Shown here in pieces: positions 1-6,618 of a stretch of DNA of 8,030 nucleotides (within the stretch, counting starts at the first letter, position 1; every line of letters begins with the position of its first letter). Under the pieces are notes generated by a model. That model was not told the origin of the DNA, made no database searches, and saw nothing but the letters and a program-made list of their open reading frames with translations. The stretch is taken from assembly GCA_002438075.1 (NCBI GenBank), contig DJSQ01000150.1:1-8030 (forward strand). The letters are read 5' to 3'. This DNA comes from Clostridiales bacterium UBA6330. GTDB taxonomy: Bacteria; Bacillota; Clostridia; Oscillospirales; CAG-272. A program made the position numbers and the translations under genes.

Positions 1-57
1 TTGGAGGGTAGGGGACCCTCTACGAAAGAGGGTCCCCTGCGCCTCCAAGGTCTTCCC
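1..57 (+). repeat. Dispersed structured repeat, copy 1 (3' hairpin and tail only)
   Basis: The first 48 bases fold into one hairpin: outer arms 1-7 and 42-48 (TTGGAGG/CCTCCAA), an inner 11-bp stem 11-21/27-37, and a five-base loop ACGAA. The tail CCAAGGTCTTCCCT (45-58) is shared with the copy near 6810. The upstream part of the element would lie before the window. It sits 8 bases beyond the stop codon of the minus-strand alpha-galactosidase gene, so it would be in that gene's 3' UTR and might help end or stabilise the transcript. No U-tract is visible inside the window. Three stem base pairs differ from the copy at 6769-6816, all with compensation. Confidence 0.85.
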
Positions 58-65
58 TCATCCTC

Positions 66-2261
66 TCAGACTGCGACAAAATGCAGACGGGTGGAGGCGT
101 AGTCTTGGTGGATGGCGGTGATGTTGTAGCCGTAGTTCATCAGCGTGTCGCCGTGGTATTCCTCGCCCGTCTCCTCTACGCGGTAGAGCTTCGCGGGGTC
201 TAAGCCCTGTAGCTTTACGCGCCGCCGCGACTCGACCGTCCCGCGAATGGTCACATGAGTCAGAAGCGCCTCGGAGCGGTCGGGGGAGACGAAGCACCAC
301 GCGCAGTCAATCCGATTTTTCCACGGGGAAATCAGGCGGTAGTAGTCGCCGAAGTGCGTCAAATCGTAGTACTTATGGTAGTCCGCACACTGCTGACGAA
401 TCAAAGCCTTCTCCTCATCGCTGAGGGTCAGCAGGTCCAGCTCGTAGCCGAAGGAGCCGCCCAGCGCAACGTTCCCGCGCGTGGTAAACGGCGTGGTGCG
501 CTTCAGCTGGTGGTTCGGGCAGGCGGAGACGTGCGCGCTCATCGACGAAGGCGGGTAAACCATCGACGTGCCGTACTGAATGTCCAGCCGCTCGATTGCA
601 TCGGTGTTATCGCTGGTCCAGAACTGCGGCGCATAGTAGAGCCATGCGGGGTCAAACCGCCCGCCGCCGCCCGCGCAGCCCTCCAGAAGCAGGTCGGGGT
701 AGGCGTTGTGCAGACGCTCCAAAAGCGCGTACAGCCCGAGACAGTAGCGGTGGTAGACCTCGCCCTGACGGTCCTTTCCAACGCTTACACTGCCCACCTC
801 GGTCAGATTGCGGTTGAAATCCCACTTGATGTAATCAATGCCGCAGGTGTCAATGATTGCGCTGATGCGCTCGTACAGGTATTCCCGTACCTCGGGGCGG
901 GTCATGTCAAGCACATACTGCCTGCGCCCGACCGACAGCGGACGCCCCTCGCTGTGCAATGCCCAGTCGGGATGCGCGCGGTAGAGATCGCTGTCGGGGG
1001 AGATCATCTCCGGCTCGAACCAGAGACCGAACTTCAGCCCCAGCCCGTGAATCCGCTTCACCAGCGCGGCAAGCCCGCCCTTCAGCTTGTCCTCGTTGAC
1101 GTACCAGTCGCCAAGCCCGCAGTTGTCGCTGTTGCGCTTGCCGAACCAGCCGTCGTCCAGCACCAGCATTTCAATGCCCAGCTTGGAGGCTTCCTCCGCG
1201 AGGGCGTAAATCTTCTTTTCGTCAAAGTTGAAGTAGGTCGCCTCCCAGTTGTTGACCAGAATCGGGCGGCGCTCGGTTTTCCACTTGCCGCGCACCAGAT
1301 GGTTGGCGTAGAGCTTGTGGTAGGTGCGGCTCATGTCGCCGAAGCCGTGGGAAGAGAGCACCGAGACCGCCTCGGGCGTTTCAAAGACCTCGCCCGGGTC
1401 AAGGTGCCAGCGGAAGCCCTCGGGGTGGATGCCCATGAGGACGCGCCCGCCGCCATCGGAATCCATTTCCGCCGACGCGAGGAAGTTGCCCGTGTAGATC
1501 AGGCTGAAGCCGCAGACCGTGCCGTTCTCCTCGGTTGCAGTCCGCTCGCAAAGCGCGAGGAAGGGGTTGTGAACGTGCGAGGATGCGCCGCGCAGACTGC
1601 CCACCGACTGCGTGCCGTGCATCATGGGGACGCGCTCGAACTGCCGCTCCCTTGCCCAGCCGCCGTAAAGGTGGACCACATCGGTGTCGCGGATGTCATC
1701 AAAGTCCACGCAAAGGCTGAGCGCCCGCTCCAATTCCATCGGCTGTGCCGAGGTGTTTCGGATGGCGGCGCGGCGCGTGATGGCGGCGAGGTCGCGGAAT
1801 ACCGTATAGAACAGCGTGACCTCCGCGCCGCTCACCTTGTCGCGGCAGAGGATTTCCAGCGTGTCGGCTTCCGCCTCGGTTGCATAGGTGGCGGGCTGAC
1901 CCACAAGCACGGGCTTTCCCGCGTAAATGCGATGGGAGACGTAGGTGATGTCGGTATCCAATGTGCCCGTGTCGGCGCGGCGGACGGCAAGCGCGGTCCC
2001 GCGGCAGTCGGCACGACCGAAACAGGGGTACTCCATCGGGTTGATGTCAAGGCTGAAGTGGTCCGAAACGGGGACCTCGGGGTGCGCGTGGATGGAGGAA
2101 TGATGCGTGATGGCGGAGAGCTTTTGCAGGTCGGTGTCGCTGATGTGCGCGCCGTAGTAGATGTGCTCGAGGTAGCCGAGCGCGGTGATGCGGAACACAT
2201 AGCTCGTGTCCTTCGCGTCCAGACGGAAGGTCTTGGTTGATTCGTTGTAAAGTATCGGCAT
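66..2261 (-). CDS. Alpha-galactosidase, glycoside hydrolase family 36
   Basis: A 731-residue enzyme that hydrolyses terminal alpha-1,6-galactose from melibiose and raffinose-family oligosaccharides by a retaining mechanism. The length matches bacterial GH36 enzymes such as Geobacillus AgaA (about 730). It has an N-terminal beta-sandwich (about 1-330), a TIM barrel (about 331-640) and a C-terminal beta domain. Visible motifs are NNWEAT (337-342), VLDDGWFG (367-374), GLWFEPEMISP (412-422), the nucleophile D481 in IKWDFNRN, EGCAGGGGRFDP with C529, and the acid/base D551 in SDNTDAIER. There is no signal peptide or TM segment, so it is cytoplasmic. The ATG at 2261 follows AAAGGA at 7 bases and a good minus-strand promoter. 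No transporter or sugar regulator is adjacent, so it appears to be monocistronic. The substrate is inferred from the family; alpha-N-acetylgalactosaminidase activity is less likely. Confidence 0.96.
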   Translation of the reverse strand: MPILYNESTKTFRLDAKDTSYVFRITALGYLEHIYYGAHISDTDLQKLSAITHHSSIHAHPEVPVSDHFSLDINPMEYPCFGRADCRGTALAVRRADTGTLDTDITYVSHRIYAGKPVLVGQPATYATEAEADTLEILCRDKVSGAEVTLFYTVFRDLAAITRRAAIRNTSAQPMELERALSLCVDFDDIRDTDVVHLYGGWARERQFERVPMMHGTQSVGSLRGASSHVHNPFLALCERTATEENGTVCGFSLIYTGNFLASAEMDSDGGGRVLMGIHPEGFRWHLDPGEVFETPEAVSVLSSHGFGDMSRTYHKLYANHLVRGKWKTERRPILVNNWEATYFNFDEKKIYALAEEASKLGIEMLVLDDGWFGKRNSDNCGLGDWYVNEDKLKGGLAALVKRIHGLGLKFGLWFEPEMISPDSDLYRAHPDWALHSEGRPLSVGRRQYVLDMTRPEVREYLYERISAIIDTCGIDYIKWDFNRNLTEVGSVSVGKDRQGEVYHRYCLGLYALLERLHNAYPDLLLEGCAGGGGRFDPAWLYYAPQFWTSDNTDAIERLDIQYGTSMVYPPSSMSAHVSACPNHQLKRTTPFTTRGNVALGGSFGYELDLLTLSDEEKALIRQQCADYHKYYDLTHFGDYYRLISPWKNRIDCAWCFVSPDRSEALLTHVTIRGTVESRRRVKLQGLDPAKLYRVEETGEEYHGDTLMNYGYNITAIHQDYASTRLHFVAV

Positions 2262-2301
2262 AGGCTTGTCCTTTGTTCCTTGTAAATTTTGTTACGATAC
2301 C

Positions 2302-2330
2302 ATTTTACCATATCCGCGCGGAAAAATCAA
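2302..2330 (-). promoter_or_regulatory. SigA-type promoter of the alpha-galactosidase gene
   Basis: Read on the minus strand, -35 TTGATT (2325-2330), 17-base spacer and -10 TAAAAT (2302-2307). The predicted start is near 2295, giving a short leader of about 34 bases before the ATG at 2261. The spacer contains the palindrome CCGCGCGG (2314-2321), a possible operator, though it is short. I see no convincing cre site. Confidence 0.65.
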
Positions 2331-2361
2331 GGGGGTGCGGCAAATTTATCGGGAACGGCTC

Positions 2362-2390
2362 TTGACAGGCAGTGCGGAATGCGATATAAT
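2362..2390 (+). promoter_or_regulatory. Perfect consensus SigA promoter of the 241-aa membrane protein gene
   Basis: TTGACA at 2362-2367, exactly 17 bases, then TATAAT at 2385-2390: both hexamers match consensus. Transcription should start near 2397, which excludes the upstream ATG at 2266 and leaves GTG at 2425 as the start. It is divergent from the alpha-galactosidase promoter, with about 32 bases between the two -35 elements. Confidence 0.88.
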
Positions 2391-2424
2391 AAAAGGGAAG
2401 AATCGGAATTCGGAGGACGGCACA

Positions 2425-3150
2425 GTGGAAAACGAGCGGGAAAAGACCATCACGGCAAGAGAAGGACTGCCGCTTTATTGGGTGGCGGTTGCGGCAAATC
2501 TTGTGCCCTTTGCGCTATGCTTCGCGTTGTTCGGCGGGTATGTGGGACGGATTCCGCCATCGCTGATATTCGGCGGGGGAATGACGGCGGTTGGAATCGG
2601 GCTGTCCTTCCTGTTTCACGCAAAATGGGAGGAGAAGCGGCTCCCGTGGCTGTTTTCCGTCTGCTGCCTCGGCGCGGCGAAGGGCGGCTGTGCGGCGGCA
2701 ATCTATCTGAAGCTGTCTATGGTGCCGTCGGGATTCCTGCCGAGCCTATCCGTAGCCCTCTGTTCGGCGGGACTTGCGTTCGGCGTGGCGGTGCTTTATG
2801 CACTTGTGGTCTCGGTCAGACCAAAGGCACGGGGGTCGCGCGTGCTTGCGGTCCTGTTGCCGTTTGTGGCGGTTGCTGTTGCCATTGTCCTGCTTGCCTG
2901 CCTGCGGAGCCTTTTGCTTGGACTGCTTCTCCTGAATCTGCTGTCCTGCGCGCTCTGCTCGGTGCTGTTTTGGGAGGTGACGGACGGCGGCGCGGAGGCG
3001 CGCTTCCTTCTGTCGATTGCTTCCATGCTTTACGCAACCCTGTTGTTTTTCGTTGCACTGTTTGTGGTGTCCGAGGGGGAGTGCTGTGACGGCGCGGACT
3101 GCGATTGCCCCTTTGAATGCTGTGAGTACGAAAAAAAGAAGAAACGGTAA
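2425..3150 (+). CDS. Unrecognised polytopic membrane protein with a cysteine-rich C-terminal tail
   Basis: A 241-residue protein I cannot assign to a family. The GTG start at 2425 is chosen because GGAGG (2412-2416) lies 8 bases upstream and a perfect promoter ends at 2390. In-frame codons further upstream would precede the transcript. After a charged N-terminus (ENEREKTITARE) come about seven hydrophobic segments, roughly at residues 15-40, 44-64, 72-92, 104-131, 139-159, 161-183 and 193-216. A soluble tail of 25 residues follows with six cysteines in 14 residues (C220, C221, C226, C228, C232, C233) and a lysine-rich end. The tail could bind metal or form disulfides. Intramembrane cysteines are also frequent. 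It is monocistronic, ending at a bidirectional terminator. A transport or sensing role would be guesswork. Confidence 0.8.
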   Translation: MENEREKTITAREGLPLYWVAVAANLVPFALCFALFGGYVGRIPPSLIFGGGMTAVGIGLSFLFHAKWEEKRLPWLFSVCCLGAAKGGCAAAIYLKLSMVPSGFLPSLSVALCSAGLAFGVAVLYALVVSVRPKARGSRVLAVLLPFVAVAVAIVLLACLRSLLLGLLLLNLLSCALCSVLFWEVTDGGAEARFLLSIASMLYATLLFFVALFVVSEGECCDGADCDCPFECCEYEKKKKR

Positions 3151-3160
3151 AAACAATAAA

Positions 3161-3188
3161 AAGAAGGCTTCTTTTCGGAAGCCTTCTT
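3161..3188. terminator. Bidirectional rho-independent terminator
   Basis: An 11-bp perfect stem, 3161-3171 with 3178-3188, and a six-base loop TTTTCG. Forward it is followed by a T-rich run after 3186. On the minus strand it is followed by TTTTTATTGTTTTT, a strong U-tract. It lies between the convergent genes ending at 3150 (plus) and 3204 (minus) and should serve both. Confidence 0.9.
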
Positions 3189-3203
3189 TCCTTTTGCTTT
3201 TCG

Positions 3204-3674
3204 TTATTCCAACGCGCCTGTGTCGAAGGGGTCCATGCTACTGCCCTGCAACGCCTTCATCATTTCCTGATACCACTCGTCGGCAAATTCCTTGCCAACG
3301 GTCTTTTCCAACCAACGATACATCCAGTCGATGACCTTTTGGTCGGTGGAGAGATCGGGACCATCGGGCGTATCGGAAGAGGAGGTCATCACGGCAATGA
3401 TGACGATGATGACAATCAGAAGCGCGACAATGCCGAGAACCAGACCCGCAATGGCTTTGCCGTTCTTTCCGTTCTTCCGCAGGGAGACCACCGAGAACAC
3501 GATGGCAAGAACGGCGCAAACGCCCGCAATGGGGTAGAGACAGCAACAGCAGGGGCAGGACAGCACCACCGCGACAATGCCGAGCACCAGCGAGGCGGTT
3601 GCAAAGCCGTCCCCCTTTTTCTTTTCGGGCTTGGGCGGCATCGGGGAACCTTCAAAATTGAACTGATTATCCAT
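3204..3674 (-). CDS. DUF4190-like small membrane protein
   Basis: A 156-residue protein. The ATG at 3674 has AAAAGGAG 9 bases upstream and a promoter just before it; the frame stays open much further upstream, but that part is antisense to the neighbouring gene. A Pro/Lys-rich cytoplasmic N-terminus (1-22) leads into a DUF4190-like core: ATASLVLGIVAVVL, TM1 with a cysteine cluster CPCCCC (40-45), a short basic loop RKNGKNGKAIAG, and TM2 (78-97). The C-terminal region (98-156) is soluble and acidic with aromatic residues (DWMYRWLEKTVGKEF), and is not part of the usual domain. The four-cysteine run inside TM1 is unusual. Function is unknown in this family. It is divergent from a DUF2752 gene with 150 bases between starts, so joint regulation is plausible. 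Confidence 0.85.
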   Translation of the reverse strand: MDNQFNFEGSPMPPKPEKKKGDGFATASLVLGIVAVVLSCPCCCCLYPIAGVCAVLAIVFSVVSLRKNGKNGKAIAGLVLGIVALLIVIIVIIAVMTSSSDTPDGPDLSTDQKVIDWMYRWLEKTVGKEFADEWYQEMMKALQGSSMDPFDTGALE

Positions 3675-3707
3675 AGAAAAACACTCCTTTTCGTTCAGTC
3701 TACCATC

Positions 3708-3736
3708 ATTATAGCACATCCTGCGAAAAAATACAA
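3708..3736 (-). promoter_or_regulatory. Extended -10 promoter of the DUF4190-like gene
   Basis: On the minus strand, -35 TTGTAT (3731-3736), 17-base spacer, and TGTGC directly before a perfect -10 TATAAT (3708-3713), so it carries a TGn extension. The predicted start is near 3701, giving a leader of about 27 bases. Confidence 0.8.
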
Positions 3737-3765
3737 TCATTTCCGAAAAATTTACCGAAAAAATC

Positions 3766-3794
3766 TTTTCAAGTCCCCCGCTTTGTGCTATAAT
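3766..3794 (+). promoter_or_regulatory. Extended -10 promoter of the DUF2752 gene
   Basis: -35 TTTTCA (3766-3771, four of six consensus positions), 17-base spacer, TGTGC then TATAAT (3789-3794). It runs back-to-back with the promoter at 3708-3736. The 29 bases between the two -35 boxes hold a direct repeat CCGAAAAA at 3743-3750 and 3755-3762, with another CGAAAAA at 3724-3730, a candidate shared operator. Confidence 0.8.
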
Positions 3795-3824
3795 AAAGAA
3801 AATCGCGGAGGGGAGGCGAAGGAA

Positions 3825-4295
3825 TTGAAAAACGAAATCGACCGCAAAACGGCAAAGCGCTTTGCGCTGTTCCACCTCATCCCGCTTGCCTGTGCCGCGC
3901 TGTTTCCGCTCTATCGGCATCTGGTCGGGCTCCTGCCGCGAAACATGACGGGCTGTATCCTGCACGATTGGCTGTTCTTTTATTGCCCGCTGTGCGGCGG
4001 GACCCGCGCTGTGGCGGCGCTTCTGCGGCTGAATTTCGCGGCGGCGTTTCACGCAAACGCGTATGTCACGCTTCTGGCTGTCGTGGCGCTGGCGCACTAC
4101 ATCATCGCGTGGGTGCGGCTTCTGCGCGGCGGAACGGTGCTGTTCCGCTTCCTTGCGTGGGAGTGGATTGCCGCCGCAGTGCTGTTGCTGGTTTACGGGG
4201 TGCTTCGGAATGTTTTCATGGTCCGTCTCGGCTATGACCCACTCGGTGACCTCGGCTCCTTCTGGAATGGAATCCGCAAGACCTGTTCATACTAA
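3825..4295 (+). CDS. DUF2752 family membrane protein
   Basis: A 156-residue protein starting at TTG (3825), supported by GGGAGG (3811-3816) 8 bases upstream and a promoter ending at 3794; no ATG fits between them. The family signature CPLCGGTRA lies at residues 54-62 (C54, C57, T60, R61), followed by AALLRLNFAAAFHANAY, the usual DUF2752 continuation. Hydrophobic segments are near 14-36, the signature region, 80-100 and 109-131; the C-terminus is polar. The paired cysteines and TR suggest a metal- or ligand-binding site at the membrane face, but the family has no settled function. The stop codon falls in the loop of a terminator, and a glycosyltransferase gene follows 40 bases later. Confidence 0.9.
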   Translation: MKNEIDRKTAKRFALFHLIPLACAALFPLYRHLVGLLPRNMTGCILHDWLFFYCPLCGGTRAVAALLRLNFAAAFHANAYVTLLAVVALAHYIIAWVRLLRGGTVLFRFLAWEWIAAAVLLLVYGVLRNVFMVRLGYDPLGDLGSFWNGIRKTCSY

Positions 4296-4314
4296 AGGGG
4301 AACAGGTCTTTTTT
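4278..4314 (+). terminator. Rho-independent terminator overlapping the DUF2752 stop codon
   Basis: An 11-bp perfect stem AAGACCTGTTC (4278-4288) with GAACAGGTCTT (4300-4310), an 11-base loop, and a T-run through 4314. The TAA stop (4293-4295) is in the loop and the left arm is coding sequence. The next gene starts only 22 bases past the T-run with no recognisable promoter between, so this may act as an attenuator instead of a simple end. Confidence 0.85.
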
Positions 4315-4335
4315 CTATGGAGGAAACAAGGAGCC

Positions 4336-5430
4336 ATGAAGATACTATATGTGATCTCCGACCGCAACATCGGCGGCGCGGGGATTCAGCTTTTGAATAT
4401 ATTGCGCCATCTGGACCGCCGCGAATTTGCCGTTACCGTTGCCCTGCCGTTTCGGAGCCGCCTGCGGGAACGCCTGCTTGCCGCGCACGTCAGGGTCCGC
4501 GAGCTGGAGAACCCCTGCGAGGAGCTGACCCCGCGCGCGGTGTGCGAGCTGATGTGCGTCATCCGCGAGGAACAGCCCGACATCGTGCACACCAACGCCG
4601 CGGTTGCCGCCAGAGTTGCGGGGAAGCTGACGGGCAGGCGCGTGGTCTTTACCCGCCACTGCGCGTATCCCGCCGCCGCGAACGCAACCCCGTTTGCGGC
4701 GAAGGTTGCAAACCGCCTGCTGACCGACCGCGCCGTTGCAACCGCCTCCGCCGCCGCGCGGGACCTCGTGGCAATGGGGGTGCCGTCGGGGGCGATTACG
4801 GTGATTCTCAACGGCTCGGACCCCGTGCGCGAGGTCGGGGAGGACGAGCTGCGGGCGTGGCGGGGGAAGCTGTCGCTTGATGCGGACGACTTTTGCGTTG
4901 GCATTTGCGCGCGGTTGGAGCCGTGCAAGGGGCATGACGTCTTTCTGCGCGCCGCGAAGCAGGCAATCGAGCGGATGCCGAACCGAAGCTTTCGGTTTCT
5001 CATCATCGGGGAGGGGAGCCGCCGCGCGGAACTGGAGCGCCTTGCCGCACGGTTGGGACTACTTTCCGACACAGTTCGCTTTACGGGCTTTGTCTCGGAC
5101 GTTGCGCCGCTCTACCGTCTGATGCGGTTACACGTCAACGCATCGCGCGGGACCGAGACCTCCTGTCTTGCCGTTTCCGAGGCGATGAGCGCGGGGGTTC
5201 CCGAACTGGTGAGCGACTACGGCGGGAATCGGGAGATGATAGGGGAGAGCGCCGCAGGAATCGTTTTCCCGCAGGGCAATTCCGCCGCGCTTGCCGACGC
5301 AATCTGCAAGGTTGCGGGGGACAAGGCGCTGGAGGCTTCCATGCGTCGCGCCGCGATGGAGCGATTTTGTCGTTACTTTACTGCGGAAAGCATGACAAAG
5401 CAGTTGATGACATTATACAAAAGTCTATAA
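4336..5430 (+). CDS. Glycosyltransferase family 4 type protein (GT-B fold)
   Basis: A 364-residue retaining GT-B glycosyltransferase. The start is set at ATG 4336, where family homology begins (MKILYVISDRNIGGAGIQLL, with the glycine-rich donor-side loop). AAGGAG is only 2 bases away and GGAGG (4319-4323) is 12 away, so initiation spacing is imperfect. The N-terminal acceptor domain (1-170) has DIVHTN (82-87). The C-terminal donor domain includes ICARLEPCKGHD (190-201, R192 and K198 as phosphate-binding candidates), LIIGEGSRR (222-230), and an EX7E motif E274/E282 before MSAGVPELVSDYGGNREMI. There is no TM segment; such enzymes act on the cytoplasmic face. Likely substrates are nucleotide sugars used for polysaccharide or glycolipid assembly, but donor and acceptor cannot be read from sequence. 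Expression probably depends on readthrough from the DUF2752 transcript. Confidence 0.93.
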   Translation: MKILYVISDRNIGGAGIQLLNILRHLDRREFAVTVALPFRSRLRERLLAAHVRVRELENPCEELTPRAVCELMCVIREEQPDIVHTNAAVAARVAGKLTGRRVVFTRHCAYPAAANATPFAAKVANRLLTDRAVATASAAARDLVAMGVPSGAITVILNGSDPVREVGEDELRAWRGKLSLDADDFCVGICARLEPCKGHDVFLRAAKQAIERMPNRSFRFLIIGEGSRRAELERLAARLGLLSDTVRFTGFVSDVAPLYRLMRLHVNASRGTETSCLAVSEAMSAGVPELVSDYGGNREMIGESAAGIVFPQGNSAALADAICKVAGDKALEASMRRAAMERFCRYFTAESMTKQLMTLYKSL

Positions 5431-5432
5431 CA

Positions 5433-5468
5433 ATCCCCCTGCAACGGCATTTACGGTTGCAGGGGGAT
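5433..5468. terminator. Stem-loop between convergent genes, probable terminator
   Basis: A 13-bp perfect GC-rich stem ATCCCCCTGCAAC (5433-5445) with GTTGCAGGGGGAT (5456-5468) and a ten-base loop. It lies 2 bases after the glycosyltransferase stop and 3 bases from the stop of the opposite gene. Neither side has a clean U-tract (ATATATC forward; TTGTTATAGACTTTTG reverse), so termination may be partial or the hairpin may protect 3' ends. Confidence 0.65.
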
Positions 5469-5471
5469 ATA

Positions 5472-6422
5472 TCATGGCTCTTCAAAGTTTATTTGATTGG
5501 GAATAATATTTTCTTTGGCTAATTTTCTGTTTAGTGTAGCCCTTATATTGCCAATGTCCGATTTTTCATATAGACAAACCAGTGTAATTCCTTTTTCACG
5601 ATAGATTGGCATTTTGAATTTTTTGGTTTTTGTATATTGAATATTGTTTTCATCGTATCCCCAATGTTCAATATACACGTCTTTTCCTTCTCCTAAGTAA
5701 TCGGGTAAATAAAAATCAGGGTGCAGGGTTTCATTCTTTTCACGCCCATAGCTTAATTCGGCTTCATAAGCATGGGGAATGTGATGCTCAAATAGGTAAT
5801 TGTCAATTTCCCGTTCGGACTTGCTTTTTACAACATGACCGTCATTACAGGTAAGTTTCCATTCGTATTCCGAATCCAGCAATTCTACACTTGTACATTT
5901 TGAAATCTTAAAATACAAATTTTTATCTTTATATTTGGAATAGCAAGCGGGGCAGAACAGTAGCCCATCGGTTTTTCTACCGCAAATGATACATTTTGAT
6001 TTGTTGTCGGGTTCAATGATTACAACACGATTCGGATTGTCGGAGTTTTTGACGGGAGTGTTGCTTTTTATGGTGGTTGGTTCTTCTTTTTTGGAAGTAT
6101 GTGCGGGTGAATTGTTTAATAATCCAAGCAATTCGGATTTGCTGTGCTTTTTGAAGCAATTCAGGCAAAAAGCATATCCTGTGGTTTCTGTTCCGCAACA
6201 AACACAACGGTTAAATCCGGAGGTAGGGAGTTCTGTGCAGCTCTTTTCAGAGCAAACGCAGGAAACATCGGGTGAATGCCATTGACCGCATTTTTCGCAT
6301 TGAATCAATTTGCCCGCTTTCAGGTCCATTGCGTGTTCTTTGCAAAGACGGTCTTTTCTGTAATGCCCCATGTAGGAGCTTGTCGTTTTCCCGCAAATCG
6401 GGCATACCATTTGGTCAGCCAT
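5472..6422 (-). CDS. Multi-zinc-ribbon protein with a PD-(D/E)XK-like nuclease domain
   Basis: A 316-residue protein; ATG at 6422 with AAAGG 8 bases upstream. The N-terminal half carries CxxC units: CPIC (7-10) with CKEH (27-30), CEKC (42-45) with C55/C57, CVCC (73-76) with CLNC (86-89), then a Ser/Thr/Lys-rich linker (about 104-140), then CIIC (144-147) with CPAC (157-160). The C-terminal part (about 197-300) resembles restriction-like nuclease domains: KSKSEREIDNYL (199-210, E203), LHPDFYLPDY (D236) and VYIEHWG (E252, H253), followed by a lysine-rich stretch and a hydrophobic strand GITLVCLYE. In this subgroup an E-H-x-G motif replaces the usual E-x-K. DNA cleavage is inferred, not shown. 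Codons are clearly AT-richer than in the genes to the left, suggesting transfer. Alternatives: a DNA-binding protein with a degenerate nuclease fold. Confidence 0.82.
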   Translation of the reverse strand: MADQMVCPICGKTTSSYMGHYRKDRLCKEHAMDLKAGKLIQCEKCGQWHSPDVSCVCSEKSCTELPTSGFNRCVCCGTETTGYAFCLNCFKKHSKSELLGLLNNSPAHTSKKEEPTTIKSNTPVKNSDNPNRVVIIEPDNKSKCIICGRKTDGLLFCPACYSKYKDKNLYFKISKCTSVELLDSEYEWKLTCNDGHVVKSKSEREIDNYLFEHHIPHAYEAELSYGREKNETLHPDFYLPDYLGEGKDVYIEHWGYDENNIQYTKTKKFKMPIYREKGITLVCLYEKSDIGNIRATLNRKLAKENIIPNQINFEEP

Positions 6423-6452
6423 AGTCTTAATCCTTTCTTTTCAACTGTCTAT

Positions 6453-6481
6453 AGTATAGCAGATTTTATCCGGAAAAGCAA
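6453..6481 (-). promoter_or_regulatory. Promoter of the zinc-ribbon nuclease-like gene
   Basis: On the minus strand, -35 TTGCTT (6476-6481), 17-base spacer, TGC extension and -10 TATACT (6453-6458). The leader would be about 25 bases. The gene therefore appears to have its own promoter, separate from the SLOG gene upstream. Confidence 0.7.
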
Positions 6482-6618
6482 GTCTTTTATAATATTTTAT
6501 TGATTTTGAATAACTATCGGAATGACCATTTTGATTTGTCCATACAGTCCCACTGACAGACAAAATCTCGGTACTTACATATATAATCCATGACCACAAT
6601 GTTTTCATCCCACAAATC
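6482..6618. other. AT-rich intergenic stretch with no convincing gene
   Basis: Between the nuclease-gene promoter and the repeat. On the minus strand one frame stays open from the repeat to a stop at 6514 (translating to LWDENIVVMDY and onward), but it lacks its own start or ribosome site and shows no DG/GGT motif that would mark it as the lost end of the SLOG gene. I see no tRNA, terminator or repeat here. Confidence 0.4.

Noticed and set aside
255..2240. A 661-codon open frame antisense to the alpha-galactosidase gene
   Set aside because: It mirrors the GC-biased codons of the GH36 gene, gives a low-complexity Val/Ala/Arg-rich product with no recognisable domain, and has no promoter or ribosome site; the opposite strand has full catalytic motifs.
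2266..2424. Upstream ATG extension of the membrane protein gene
   Set aside because: The perfect promoter at 2362-2390 lies inside this extension, so the transcript starts after it; GTG 2425 has a well-spaced GGAGG.
3339..3824. Long N-terminal extension of the DUF2752 gene
   Set aside because: It is antisense to the DUF4190-like gene and precedes the DUF2752 promoter; TTG 3825 with GGGAGG is the better start.
3675..4097. Long N-terminal extension of the DUF4190-like gene
   Set aside because: It is antisense to DUF2752 and lies upstream of the mapped-looking promoter at 3708-3736.
4063..4335. N-terminal extension of the glycosyltransferase frame
   Set aside because: It overlaps DUF2752 in another frame and crosses the terminator; GT4 homology begins exactly at ATG 4336.
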